Shown piece after piece: positions 10,125 through 22,700 of a DNA stretch of 64,000 nt. The translations under genes were made by a program, and so were the position numbers. Numbering within the stretch: position 1 is the first letter of the stretch; the number at the start of each line of letters is the position of its first letter. The stretch is from Pyronema omphalodes (Eukaryota; Ascomycota; Pezizomycetes; Pezizales; Pyronemataceae), in contig JAJJXM010000009.1 of NCBI GenBank assembly GCA_024516155.1, positions 1 through 64,000 on the forward strand. The letters are read 5' to 3'. A model generated the notes under the pieces. It saw only the letters and a program-made list of their open reading frames with translations. It did no database searches and had not been told where the DNA came from.

Positions 10125-13100
10125 TTTCAGAAAGTTGGTTAGCCAGAAGTTGGAATAGAGATACCAGGGAATAAAGAACGGTACCCAAATATTGCTGTGT
10201 ATATGATCCACTATTAGGAATTCAAGTGCTTGATCGAATACTGTATTGCGGACATGACGAATGAGCCAAGTATTCATAAATTCAGCGTTGGGGTTCACAT
10301 ACAGTGAAGCACGCGACATCTTCCATCTCCATCGACTTGTCATTTCTCCAGCTTCTTAACCATTTCTCGCATCCTTCATGTATACTTCTTCCAGTTATCC
10401 TTCGAATAGAGATTGAATGTTTTTGTTGATAATAACCGTGGCGTTGTATTCCCAAGGCGAGATTACAATTCGACCGTGCTCGCCGTACAGTTACATAGAT
10501 CCGTGAACCGCCGCTATCGGACGGCGCAGCGCTCGTTCTAAGTCAACATCACTTCTCCGAATCCCTTGCTACCCATAATCCAGCCAACTCAATGCAAAGG
10601 AAATCACTGAGAAAGAAAACCATAGCTATATTTTACAACAAAATAAGTACTAATGAAATGACTTACTGAATTCTTAACCCCAAATTTTGTCTCACGAGCC
10701 ATCACAGGAGGCATGCGGTATACCTTACATAACACACACACACAGCTATATTCAGTAAATCAATAGGAATATTATAAGATAAATTCCCTCCCATTCTTCT
10801 AATTTCCTCCTACAATGATTGAAGTATTATTCTCCCCAAACAAACTTGCGTCATGATCGATCACTGCCCGCAGTATCGCCGCACCATGCCCGCCCTTGAA
10901 TCCTCCACAGGCCAATTGCCCATATGGCTCCACTCAACCCTGGCTAGCTAGGATGCGGTGTATCTCCTTCGTCTTTCCATCTTCTCTTCCCATCCACATA
11001 CCTGCTCATCGCCAGACCAACAACACCATAAACCGACTTCGGTCCCACTACGACTCAACCATGAGACTCTTCCTTTTTTTCTCTCCCTCTTCGATTTCTC
11101 TATAGCTTCGCTCTAAGCTATCTATCTCTTCATCAGTAATGTAATTATGCAATGCTGCTACAACGCGTCGATGGGCGTTAGCCTCCGCCGTCTTTTTCAC
11201 GCCCACCCGCACTACGGTTCATTTTTTCGTGATCACAATCACACGATGGATGTCACCCACGATTTCGTAGCAGCGCTGTGATAAACTGGGAATGCGGATG
11301 TGATAACATAGGCTTTCATGTCCCACAACGCTGTCGTGCGACGATGTGGGCTCCAAACAACAGAGATTATCTCAATGTGATGATACGCAATTAAGCGCTT
11401 AATTGCAATGAAGCTAGTGGTATTCACAGGTTGAATCACATATGCCAAGATATTATACTTTCAAAATAGTTCAAAATTTGTGAATTCTATTGTTTACACT
11501 AATATGATGGACTCCCACTAATCAGCCCACACCCGATTCTGCAACCCAGTAGCGAACCTCCGCTGAAAACAAGCCAATGTAAGAAAACAACCTCTGTTGA
11601 GGCTTCTTGTGAGTGTCAATTATTTATGTGAAATAGTTACATTCATATGTACGATACCTTATTCCTGAACAGTGAATGGATTGCATCATCATCAACATTC
11701 ATCCCTTCCTGTAGCAGAGTTATCTTCTTACAATCACACTATGGGGAAATAGATACTTACAAAAATTGTGGGATCGCAACGGGGAAGCATGGGATTCGCG
11801 AATGGCGAGCTGCTAATGCTGCATCGAGGATCAGTGCAGGGACACAGCTGCCTGGCAGCAATAGAGCAGGGAGACGCTGGTTCGCTGTCAGGAGATGTGA
11901 AAATGGAATGCTGTAGATGGTGGGTCAGAGGTTAAACCAGAAAGAACGCTGTCTCATAGATGTGCAAAGGGGGAGAACTGGAGGTTTTCCCGCAGAGCTG
12001 ATTTTATGTGGGTGGGAGGGCGCAGGGAAGGAACTCGGCAAGCGCATTGAGAGAGTAGTTGGGAGCTTGAGCCAGGAGCTCAACGTCATAGGAACAGCGC
12101 GGGAAAGACACTAGGGCATACTAGCTTGGATGTGGAATTTTTATAGCCTTGACAGTGCTATTTCTGCCAAATTTCTATTGACAGCATGAATTCTTTTCCT
12201 TTATGCATCTTATTTCTTCCATGATTTATTGATTTAATTAATTTTGTCAATTGGTTAAACTTTTTATTTCTGTTATTGGTATACGAAAAGAGGGAGAAGA
12301 TAGTTTTTATCTTTTATTTTTGACAATCTTGTGTATTCGGGATCTTTTGTTTGTAGTTCACGAAACTTCGTGACATAGATTGTCATGGTGTTGAGGTGTG
12401 TTGAACATTGCTTGCCCATCAGTTCATATCTTTGAGGTGTCCAAATATTAGCGAGACTGCAGATATGCGTATCATCTTTCCAATGCATGATTCCCACGAT
12501 GCCGCTGGTCTGTTGATTGAATCCCACGTCGTCGTGGCGAGCAAACCATGATGCAACGCTATGGTGGGGAGGTCACTATGTCCTCCAATATACACTACGT
12601 TCTCGCGGCACACACACTACACACAGCAAAAAAATGTACCGTAGGGCCGAGCTTCATCCCGGAGTATCAGCATCCTCACCCATTCTTCTTTCCTTCGTCT
12701 TTACAAGCACAAGAACCGCGAATATCATACATTAAATTGGTTCATTGTGTACAATGCAGATGAACGCAGGGGTGAATTCACCGCTCTGGGTAAGCATCAG
12801 ACTTCCTTCTCCATCCCCAAAGTTAGTTGCTTATTAACTCCATGTTTCTAGTTCAAGTCCCAAGTGCCGATAAGCAAGAAATTGTTTTGAGGGTTCTAAA
12901 AGACCACAGCAACTGTAAGCCCCTATATTTGACTTTCATGTGCTGATTTAGTGAGGAAAAATCGAAGCTGATTACCTACATATCCAGGAAGCCGCGGCTA
13001 CAAGAACGTCGTTGGAAAGCACAACGTAATAATCTTTTTGACGTTCTGTCTGGCTGGATTGTACGGAAAAAAGAAAGAAGCAATCGATCGTATCAGCCGT

Positions 13101-14358
13101 AGAGAACAGCGAAGATTGGCTTGTGAGTTTCCTTCTTCACACGATTGAGTGTATTAGAGGTAGACGACTGACAACAGATACAGATGCTGGACCTTCTAGT
13201 ATAAGTGATTCTTTCGCTTGGTCTTTTCCGCTCAATAATAACAGAAATAACCCACTTGGGTCTACAAATCCGGTCATTCCTTTGACACACGCGAATGCCA
13301 CATCCCCAAACATGGGTAGCACCACACACTCCTTAACTGTTCTTGCGGTTTTTGTTTTTCGAATACGGAAACTTTTCCAACATCATTCTTTTGCGGGAAA
13401 GTTGGTGAGGAAGACCCCGAAAACATCGAATGGGGAGTGTCAAGACAGAATAACCAAACTACACGGGTAAGTCAGAACGATTATGAGAAGCATATAGGGT
13501 GAAGGCTAATTTGGTGGGGAATAAAAGGCTAGAAGAACCCGGAGCGACAATCCTGTCCTGGGTGTCGAGTCCCGGTCGGACAATAGCGGAAGCATGATGA
13601 TTACTAGAGAATGGCACTACATTCAATACCGGTGGAAGGAATAATCAGCCCACTTGGGTATGAGGAATTTATGTAATCAATAGATCAGGGTGTGGTGCCA
13701 GCGACTTTAGCTTGAACGAATTGATTGGCTCGGCAGTGAGAGGTTAGAAAAATAATTGCCTTTTGCTGGATTAGAATAGTTAAAGGAACAATTTATGATG
13801 AAATCGGTGAATCAATACGAATAATGAGTAACATTCGAGTTCATATTATGTTGTGTAATATTTCTGTGATATTTCTGTGATAAATTGTGAAGGTGAGGTA
13901 CATTCTGTGATATGGTTACTGATTATTGTTGATGGTGGAAGTACCGGGAGGAGAAAATTGGGGTGGATATCATAAACCGGTTCAAGGAATCGAGGAGAGC
14001 TTTTAGAAGGGTATGAGGCTTTCAAGATAGTTCTGGAATGTAAATGGTGGTTGAAAAAATAAAAACGGTCTTTTTGATGCGTGTGATACTTGATGATTCA
14101 TGACCTTTGAATTACCTAAAGCAGCCCCCAAACACCTGAATAACCTAAATGACAACCAGAAAATCCCCCAAAAAATCCCAGAAAAATTCTGTGATACTCC
14201 TCCAACCTTGTTGAACTACCATCAAAACTCCATATGTATATCCAGTGCGCCCGTAGTGAATCATCCGTATCCTAATTGTTGACGTTCCACCTTGCTTCAT
14301 CCTGTTCCACCTTATTCCACCGGCTGGCCGGCCCCTTGACCTTCAGAGCATTCGATAG
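10125..14358. other. Gene-poor spacer between convergent arsH and RdRP genes
   Basis: A 4.2 kb stretch in which I recognise no gene. It contains a possible broken small gene at 12.7-13.5 kb (listed separately), a short CA run near 10734 and AT-rich tracts around 12150-12300. The arsH 3' UTR and the RdRP 3' UTR probably occupy its two ends. Confidence 0.5.
12677..13470 (+). pseudogene. Possible small multi-exon gene, apparently broken
   Basis: Four exon-like segments with good splice borders follow each other: one ending at GTAAGC near 12790, one about 12851-12914, one about 12989-13118, and one starting near 13179 that reads to a stop at 13470. The third encodes a hydrophobic stretch (NVIIFLTFCLAGLYG) followed by a basic segment (KKKEAIDRISRREQRR). 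Joining the second to the third produces a TGA at the junction with the only usable donor and acceptor, so as read the gene is interrupted. No family is recognised. It may be a pseudogene, a mis-joined model or chance. Confidence 0.2.
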
Positions 14359-17300
14359 CTAATCACTTGCCTCATTCGATCCATCGCTCACATCATCTCC
14401 AAGCACCTCGAGTTTCTTAACCAACCGTGGATCTGGTTTCAGGGTATAATAAATATCCCCCGTCACCATCCTACTACTTATTCCTCCTCCACCTATTCCC
14501 GCAGCGCGCGCCTTCAGTTCACAAAGCTCCCTCCCCGCAAAATACCAGATAAAGTTCCAATTCCACTGATGTTTCCTATAGAAAAGTGCCGAAGCTCTCA
14601 AGAGCTCCCACTCCCGAGTCACAGCCATAGTACCAGCAGTTGTCCCTCCACCAAACCAGGCCGTCAGTCTTATATCCCCGTCTACATCTGGTCTTATAGC
14701 AGAAAAAAGTTTTGCGACTTTCGGCACAACTACTCTGACTTGACTTTTCTCCTCCCGAATATCATTGATAAAGGAACTAACCCAAGCAGTATGGACCTTA
14801 TCAATATCCCTATTCAATCCAACCAGAACCCTACGTAAACCAGGATCTTGGAGAGCAATTGCATCGATTCGTTTATACATCTCCGTTAGATCTAAATCGG
14901 GATTTTCGGTATGGGAATTTTCTATCGCTTTCCATTCTGCCATTTTTCTTCCCGCAACTTCTCTTGCAACCCCCAAGATGAGACGGTTCAAAATATGATC
15001 CGTTTCCCCAGGTTCCATGATGTCGTTAGTGGTACTAGGAAGCCTATACTCAGCTCTCGGAAGTTTCCTCTGCCAGTTAAATAAGTCCGCTACTACCGCG
15101 GCGGTAGGTGATAGGCCTTGTTTCGGTGCATCCACCATCACGGCACAAAGCTTCGCAAAGTAGAGAGCTTGTTTATCCCATCCGCCGTTCGGAAGGTGAT
15201 GGCAACAGTAATTCTCTAGGAGGTTGTTACATAGTCCAAGATAATTCTTCTGGGTATCGCTTTCGAATCCTGCTCGAAAAAAGGTATTGAGACTATTCTT
15301 CCCCGCCGCACTACCGATGTCCAGCAGATCACGCAGTGGAGTGTCAAAGTGCTCGAAGTACTTAGATGGGTCCCAAGCAGAAAATGCAGCGAAGGAACGA
15401 CTGTTGGTAAAGTTGTCCACGAGTCGAGGGTCCCAGCAGATGAAAGGTTTGTCGCCGTCGTAATCGCCACCTGATAACATTGAAGCGAGGGGATAAACAC
15501 CTTTTGAGGAGAAGATTATGACGTCTTTTAAAGCCGAGAGGCCAGATTCTGGAGTGGGGAGAACAGCGCGTACCTATAGGGGATGTTAGTTTTCGAACTG
15601 TCAACGATATTAAGGATATTATGAATGGGACTAACTTTCTGAATGTCAGTAGGAAGAAACGCTGGGCTTCTAGCAACTAGAATATCGCCTTCAAGATAAT
15701 GAATCCTAGTTTTCTTCACGGTGTCCAGGAATCCTTCCGAAAACTGCAGCACGACCTCTCCCTCTTCCAAAGTACCAGTGGGGTCGGCAATACAGAATGC
15801 TGTCGTAGATAATGGTACCGATATATGTGCATTATCTTGAACCTTCTTATACCGCTCATTAAAGATCTTGGTAATCCATTGAACGAGGATTCTGCATTTT
15901 CTCGGCTCGAAACCGGCATCTAGAAGCATCATAATACGCTCGTCATAACCTTTCGGAGTTCCACCATCGAAATGTGGTATGTCCCTATATTTCTGTCTTG
16001 CCATCAAGTTCTGACTAATCCAGGACCGTAACGCAACCCGGTCTTGGGTGGCATCCAATAGACCTCCAAGTTCGGTACCGATATGTTGTTCCAGAAGTTC
16101 TTTAAAAACTTCGAAAGGAACTCCCTGCATTGCCAGAATGGGAATGAGCTGAATATTTAATCTTGAGGAAGGAAGTTTTTTCGAATAACCCCGAACAAAT
16201 AATGTCGACCTGGCCCAGTCCTCTGCTTTTTCGGAATCATGCCGCGCAAACTTTCTTTGTGAGGTGGTGATATGGATATAAATTTCCTTCGAGGCTGGAT
16301 CTGCTGATGGGTCTAGGAACCACATCCCCTTGGCACCACCAACCCGGGCTTGTACTGCGGACGGAATTTCCTCGAGATCTAAATCGTCGGCAACTCGTCG
16401 CATCACTTCGGGGGAACAGACGGCGCAACCATCGTTCATTATGGCTCGCTCTTGTGGACCATGAGGAGGAAGGCTACCAAAGGTATCCTCAATGTCAATG
16501 ATTTGGTCCGGGGTGAAGGTAACGGTAGGTTTAGCCGCAGTTAGCCCTGAAGGTATACACTGTTAGCTAGACTGCCTAACCTTCAGAAGATGTTACCATA
16601 GATACAGAACACGAACCGAGGAAACCAATGGAATCAATAGAACCAAAGAAAGGTTACATCAACAAGGGAGTTTGAAAAATGAAACCGAAAAGAGGATAAG
16701 TAAGAACTGCTCTTTACCAAGACTGATCCTTGACCAAATCTTCCCATATTTATTCCCAAGATGTCTTTCAATTGGCATATGCCATCTGATGAGTTCATCC
16801 CTAGTCATTTCCCTTCTTATCAATGGTTTCTTTATACCCTCTATCTCTTCTTCCAAACTGCTTGCTTCATCCACATCCACTCCGTCTTCATTCTTCTTCA
16901 AGCCCACCCCACTTTCAGCAAAAAAGTACGCATGTAACCAATACTTCCCCGCTGAATCCAAATTCTTATTGCTGTTACTGCTCTTCCCCGTTTTCGACCA
17001 ATAATACCTCCACCTCCTACCTATCAACTTTAACTCCCAACTATCCAGTCGCTTCTTCACTCGTTCTGACATCTTTCCCAACACAACAGGAATCTTTAGA
17101 ACAAGAAACCTATCACCGCCAAAAGTTGCAGCAAATTTCGTCGTCGTAGTTTTAATACCCAGTGGGTTGAGATTGATAGTAGGTTTAAAATGTGGCTGAG
17201 TTTCAAGATCCGGGGAGACAATAATAGTACCACCCAGATCAATATTCGTAGGCCAAGCAAGCGAAGTTCTAAAATAAATCCAAGCCGTTTCCGAGAACGG

Positions 17301-18572
17301 CGTCAACGGAGCCCCCTTCCCTATTGCATCAGGACATAACTCCCTAGAAAACTCCTTCATCATATCCCAAAGTTCTGTAGCCGTGCGCGCGGAATAAAAT
17401 TTATTATACCACCGATCAGCAAGGATTGGAATACGGTTATAACAATCATCCAAAGAAACACCAAGCGCTAGTCCAAGCCGTGTCATCTCGTAATCTAGGA
17501 AAAATGTCATGAAACCATAGGGTCGTGGCTTGGGTAAGATTGTTTCGGTTTCGATTTGGTAACATTCTTGGAAGGCGAGATCGAGACTGGGTGTGTCCCC
17601 ATAGTCGCTTTCGTTGTCTTCGTTGTCTTCGTCATGGGTGCCGATGTGAGGTGATTGTAGGGATGTGGAGAAAATACTTAAAGCATCGTCGGATGAGTCT
17701 TCTGCAGGTTGATTCACGGTGGATTCATGTAGTAGTTGTAGATCGATTTCGTCCTGGAGATTCTGACGATCTACCGGTAATGACGAAGCTGCCTTGGGGG
17801 GGATTTCTTCGGCGGGAATAATATGATGTCGGGGATCTTGCGGAATTAGGTGTTGTAGACGTTGTAAATGTCCATGGCGGCTTGGAAGTTTCCCTTGCTG
17901 CTCATGCGCATCTTCTTCATCATCCTCCTCTTCCTCCTCCTCATTCCCATGTTGTCCACCACCACTTCCCCCCTTCCAAATTGACGCTAACGTAAAGTTC
18001 CTCCAAAATTTATTTGCTTTATTATCTGTATCCTGAGTATGCTCCGGGGGATCCCTAGACCCTCTTCTCACTCGCCGCGGTACAGAAGACGCAGTAGAAG
18101 TAGTATAATTAACATTCCCAGCCGCAGAAACTTGATTAACCTGTACCCCACTTCCGGTTCTGTAGTCCCCCCCGTCACGTCCGAACCAGTTTAGGGATAC
18201 GGCTTCGAGATGTGATAAATCGGGATATTGGATTGAGCGTGGAACTGAACCAGACTCCCATTCTGTAGCTCTAGGTGATGGCGATATCGGTATCGGTTTG
18301 GGTTTGGGGATAGCAGCGGTGCTCTTTCTTCGGCTTTGGCTTTGGCTTTGGCTTTGGTTTTGGGTTCGTCGTACGGTAGATGGAAGGGTGCTTGATTCTG
18401 GTAGTGACATTGTATACGGATGCGTTTTAATAAGATATCGGATAGGATGGATTGTTTGCAAAATCGAGAGGCAACGTCGACGTCTTGATAATAAATTGGA
18501 ATTGGGATTGCGGAAACGTCGACTTGAACGGTAGAAGCAGCAACGACGACTGGTGAGAAGGAAGCTGTACAT
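14359..18572 (-). CDS. RNA-dependent RNA polymerase, QDE-1 type (RNA silencing)
   Basis: Three exons (18572-16718, 16546-15636, 15573-14359) with introns of 171 and 62 nt give 1326 residues, the normal size for fungal RdRPs. The catalytic site is the DYDGD motif at residues 959-963, inside MLSGGDYDGDKPFICWDP; DYDGD rather than DLDGD points to the QDE-1-like class. Upstream segments such as KGMWFLDPSADP and PSSRLNIQLIPIL also fit the family. These enzymes make double-stranded RNA from aberrant transcripts for Dicer and Argonaute in quelling-type silencing. The first 250 residues are a low-complexity Ser/Arg/Gln region. A second Met at 18410 (MSLPESSTL, A at -3) has a better initiation context than the one at 18572, so the first 54 residues are doubtful. 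The three catalytic Asp are present and no frameshift is seen, so the gene looks active. Confidence 0.93.
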
Positions 18573-19722
18573 ATGTCATGTCATGGAGAACTCATGTATG
18601 TATGTGTGTTTAATATCACATTCCTTTTTCTAAAAAAAATGCTTTGCATATAGTCACAGCACTGTTGGCATGGATAAATTGGGGTACCACTGAAATACTA
18701 CCCCCCCTCCTCACCCCGCAAACCACGTTTGTTTCAATAACTGGATTTGTGAAATATGTACGGTGCGCGCTCAATATGTATGCACAGATAATGCTGGCAA
18801 CAAGCTATTCGTTAAACGAAACATGGCCAAGAAAAAAAGCATTGTGATTTGGACTGTTTTGTATCATGAGGGTTCAAAATATCTTCTGACGAAAAAGTAT
18901 TGTGGTTTCGACTGTGTATCCTGAGGTTTCTGGGGTCTCGAAATACTTTATTCTTCAAATACTTCATGATGACAATCACGATAACGATGATTATTCCAGA
19001 ATACAGACTTGTTTCTTCATTTATTTCTTCATCGATGAGAATATGGACTCACCTCCATTGTGTTACCCAAATAGATACAATCATCCCCATCAGTAATAAC
19101 GTAGAGCTATGTTCTCTAGGGCTACATACAGTAGCGGCTGCGACCTGGCCCTGTGCCAATCTGACATCCCGGTCGCGCCGTCGGACTCGCCGGTCGGTCG
19201 TCGCGCTTCCCCGGAAGTAAACCGACTTTGAGAACTCCATACCGTCGTCGCACCCTGGGAGATCCGAGTTACAAGTTACACAAGTTACACCGAGTTACAC
19301 AAATATCAAACCAGCAGACTTTCCAACCGCGAACGAAAAACAGCAAACGGTAGCGATCAATCATATCGAGTTCATTTGTCGCGTCTCCTCACGAAATCAG
19401 CTTTCAATACCGATCTTGAAGCTCGCGGGACAGCTCGATTAGCGCCTGATCGTCGTTGACATTTCCCTGACGTTTCGCCTCAAACGATACGAGTCCTAAT
19501 ATACCTACGATACCTCCCCAGATGCTGTGGAAGCAATACCTGCGATAGCAGATACGATAATATAGGACAAGGCATACCCAGAGTGCCACGCTTGTTCTAC
19601 TTCTACATACACGGCGCACTATACCCCGTTTTTGTTCACCTCCGTCTTCGCCTTCGCCTTCACCCTCGACCGCACATCGTTACCACCGCGCTCACCGCGC
19701 TCACCGCTTTCCCGTGCGCAAT
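18573..19722. promoter_or_regulatory. Divergent promoter region RdRP / MED12
   Basis: A 1.15 kb spacer between two genes transcribed away from each other. At 19266-19301 four near-identical AGTTACA(C) units stand in a row, about 420-455 bp upstream of the MED12 start. Just before that start is a short tandem of GCTCACC units (about 19690-19705). No protein-coding frame of note is seen. Confidence 0.4.
19266..19301 (+). repeat. Four short AGTTACA(C) direct repeats
   Basis: The heptamer core AGTTACA recurs four times within 36 bp in the shared RdRP/MED12 promoter region. Such clusters often mark transcription-factor binding sites; the factor is unknown. Confidence 0.5.
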
Positions 19723-22700
19723 ATGATGGGCGCCGCAAGTTTGCCTGGTAGCCGTTCACATACGGTTGACCCCATAATCGGCGCAAACGACGTGACCTCG
19801 AGTGTTCACAGTGTTCGACCTGTTGAAGCTATGAGTACGGTAATCTACAACTGTCCGGAGTCAAAAGTCACCAATTCGAGACGAAAAAAGCGAATCGGAT
19901 TTGCCGGCGACCAATCTACGAATAGCAGTAATGCTTCGGCTCAGTTTATACAACCTTCAAAAGTTTATAATCGAACCCCGTATGCTACTGCTACTACACA
20001 ACCATATTCCGCTCGAAATATGACAAGTGCGAGGACGAAACAGATTAATCCTACCGGAACGAAATCGGAGACTACAAAAGGAACTTCACGAAGGGATAAA
20101 TTAAAACCTTACGTGCTAGAACCTCCTCCCCAGTCTCTACGATATCCAAAAAATAGTTGGTTATCACCGGAAAAGATTAATAGAATGAAGACTGATGGGG
20201 TAGATGTAGAATGTGCCGACGTTCATCCATGGAAGGGGAATCATCAGGAGGATCATGTTACTGATGCGCAGGCTAGGAACGGACAGTATGATAAACTGTT
20301 CGTAGGGAAGCACAATGTACTCTCTACCGGCTTGCCCTCTCAGAGTGAGTTGGTACTTACTGCCCTGCAGAATGAGCAAGGATCTGCCAGGCCACCTATA
20401 ATAGCTGCGATGAAGCAAAGACAAGGTCTACGGCATTTATCGTCGTTGTTTTTAACAATTCTGGATAAACGCCAATCTTACAGCTTAGTTACAGCTCCTT
20501 CAACTTTTAAACCGCCTCCTAGGGTCACCTTACCGGATCAGAAAAGAGAGGCTTGGCTACGAGATTTAGCAAATTCAACTGTGCCCCTTCGTCGTCTTTC
20601 ACGCACTATTCCACATGGACTCAAGGGACCGGCTTTACTGGATCAATGCGTAACCAAGAATATTCCGATTTCGAGAGCCGTTTGGTTTGTGAGATGTGTG
20701 GGAGCCAATGAGCTAAGAGGTCTGAAACGTAAAGGAGTGGGATCATTGGGTGTTGGTGGAGAAAATAAGTGGATTAAAGAGTGGACTGTTCAAGTGGTGC
20801 AGTTTATAGACAAGGCGATTACGCCATGCAATACAATAAGCGATGATCAATGGCGGATAAGAGTGCGTTATGCGTATGTATTTGATACTCCATTTTACCA
20901 TTGAGATACTAACACGTGCGTAGGATACGACTCGTTATTTACCTTTATGCAGAGAACCTTGTTGACAGAACCATATTTTTGGAGTGGTATCTTTCGTTCC
21001 TAGAGAACTCATCTTTGGATAAATTACCATTGGCCTTTATCTTAATCCCAGCACTTTTAGAAGACATTCTTAAACAGAGACGATGCTCTCCTCGACTTAT
21101 TGAAGGATTGCTTAAACAAGCGGAAGCAGTATGCACATCTCTACCCTCAAGAATTGTCGAACTCGGAATAACATTCTCCTAGGTCTCAGCAAACCACGTC
21201 GATCAATTAATGATGCCCCTAATTCGACGCCTATCAGTTATAATCACCGTAAGCAATTTTATTTTCCCTCATCTTTTGGCAAACCCCTAACCAAATCCCA
21301 GAACATTTTATTATGTCACCACGAATCCCTGATTTTCTCAATCGACGCCACCAAACTCCAAAAACTGCTATCCCTTGCTGACACACGCATCCCCGAAGTC
21401 GACCAACGTCTGCAAAACGTCATCTTACGAGCCAGTTTTCTTGAAGGTGGATCAAAACCCTCAGATGCCGATTCCGAATCCCCAATCTCTGGCCGTAGAA
21501 AGGCTGTAGAATACCTGGATTCGATTGGCGTCAACTTTGCATCCTCACCTGTGCTTCCTGTTACGATATACCAACGTCTTAATTCGCTTATTAACTCTGA
21601 TGATTTGGTGTCGGTGGTGTTTGAATGGGCGGTTACTTCTCTCAGGAGTGGACAATATAGGGTTTACCTGGCTGTGGAGATCTTTAAATTGGCTTATGCG
21701 GATAATGTCGATATTCAAACGACTATTCTGGAATTGCTAGGGCAGATGGATGTGCATAGGAAGGTTAAGAAGGAAGATGTCTTTTTACTTATTTCGGAGT
21801 TGGTCAAGACAAGAAATTTTAAGTTGAATTCTTATTTAAGATGGCTTGTTTCTAGCGGTGGAACTTCGGGCAGGAATTATTATGACGAGGTAATTTTTTT
21901 CCGGTTTCTAGCCTGTCACAGTAAAGGATTTTCGCTAATATGAAACTACAGTCCTGTCCGTACCACATTCAACTTCTCGCAGAAATCCCAATGAGGAGAG
22001 ATATGGATCTGCCAATCAGAAGTCTTAGAAATAACTTACTAGTAAGGTGTGGGTTTGATTTTACACATGAAGAGCAATCTATCAATGAGATCAAGCAATT
22101 GCTTTTACAGAAAGGGATTTTCGCCCTAACTACACCTGCGCAAGTACAGACGGATAGATATGTCAGTCTAGAACGGCATGAGGAGGAAGGGATGCGGAAT
22201 TCTACCAGAGCTGCAAAAACGGATTTGGCTCAATGGGTGATGGATGGGTTTAGGCAATTGATTGCATCACGCCCATATCCACTTTCTCTGCCGATAACCC
22301 AGGTTATTCTTATTAGGGACGTGCTGGAGTTACTTGGAGATGCTCCAATGCTGTTGGAGGTTGGTACACTGGTTCTTGTTCTCAATACAGTGGAATTCAT
22401 GCTAATGGCTCTCGTAGATGATTCTGGCTATCAGTAATGTTGATGACTGCGAAATCCTAACACTGGTAGCAAACACAATCTGCTACAACCTTGAAGTATT
22501 TTCAGTGCTTCACTCCCCGGCAAAGGATCTTACGCAGCGACTTTATCTAAAGTACAAACACATCTACACTCACCAACTCCAAACCAGCAAAGAATTTCTT
22601 ATTTCTCTACTGGATCTTTGCACCCTCGCCGGCGTTGAAGCCCCCATCAGAACCGAGCTTTCCAACCACCTTTCTACCTATGACCAGCGTCATCCTCGTA

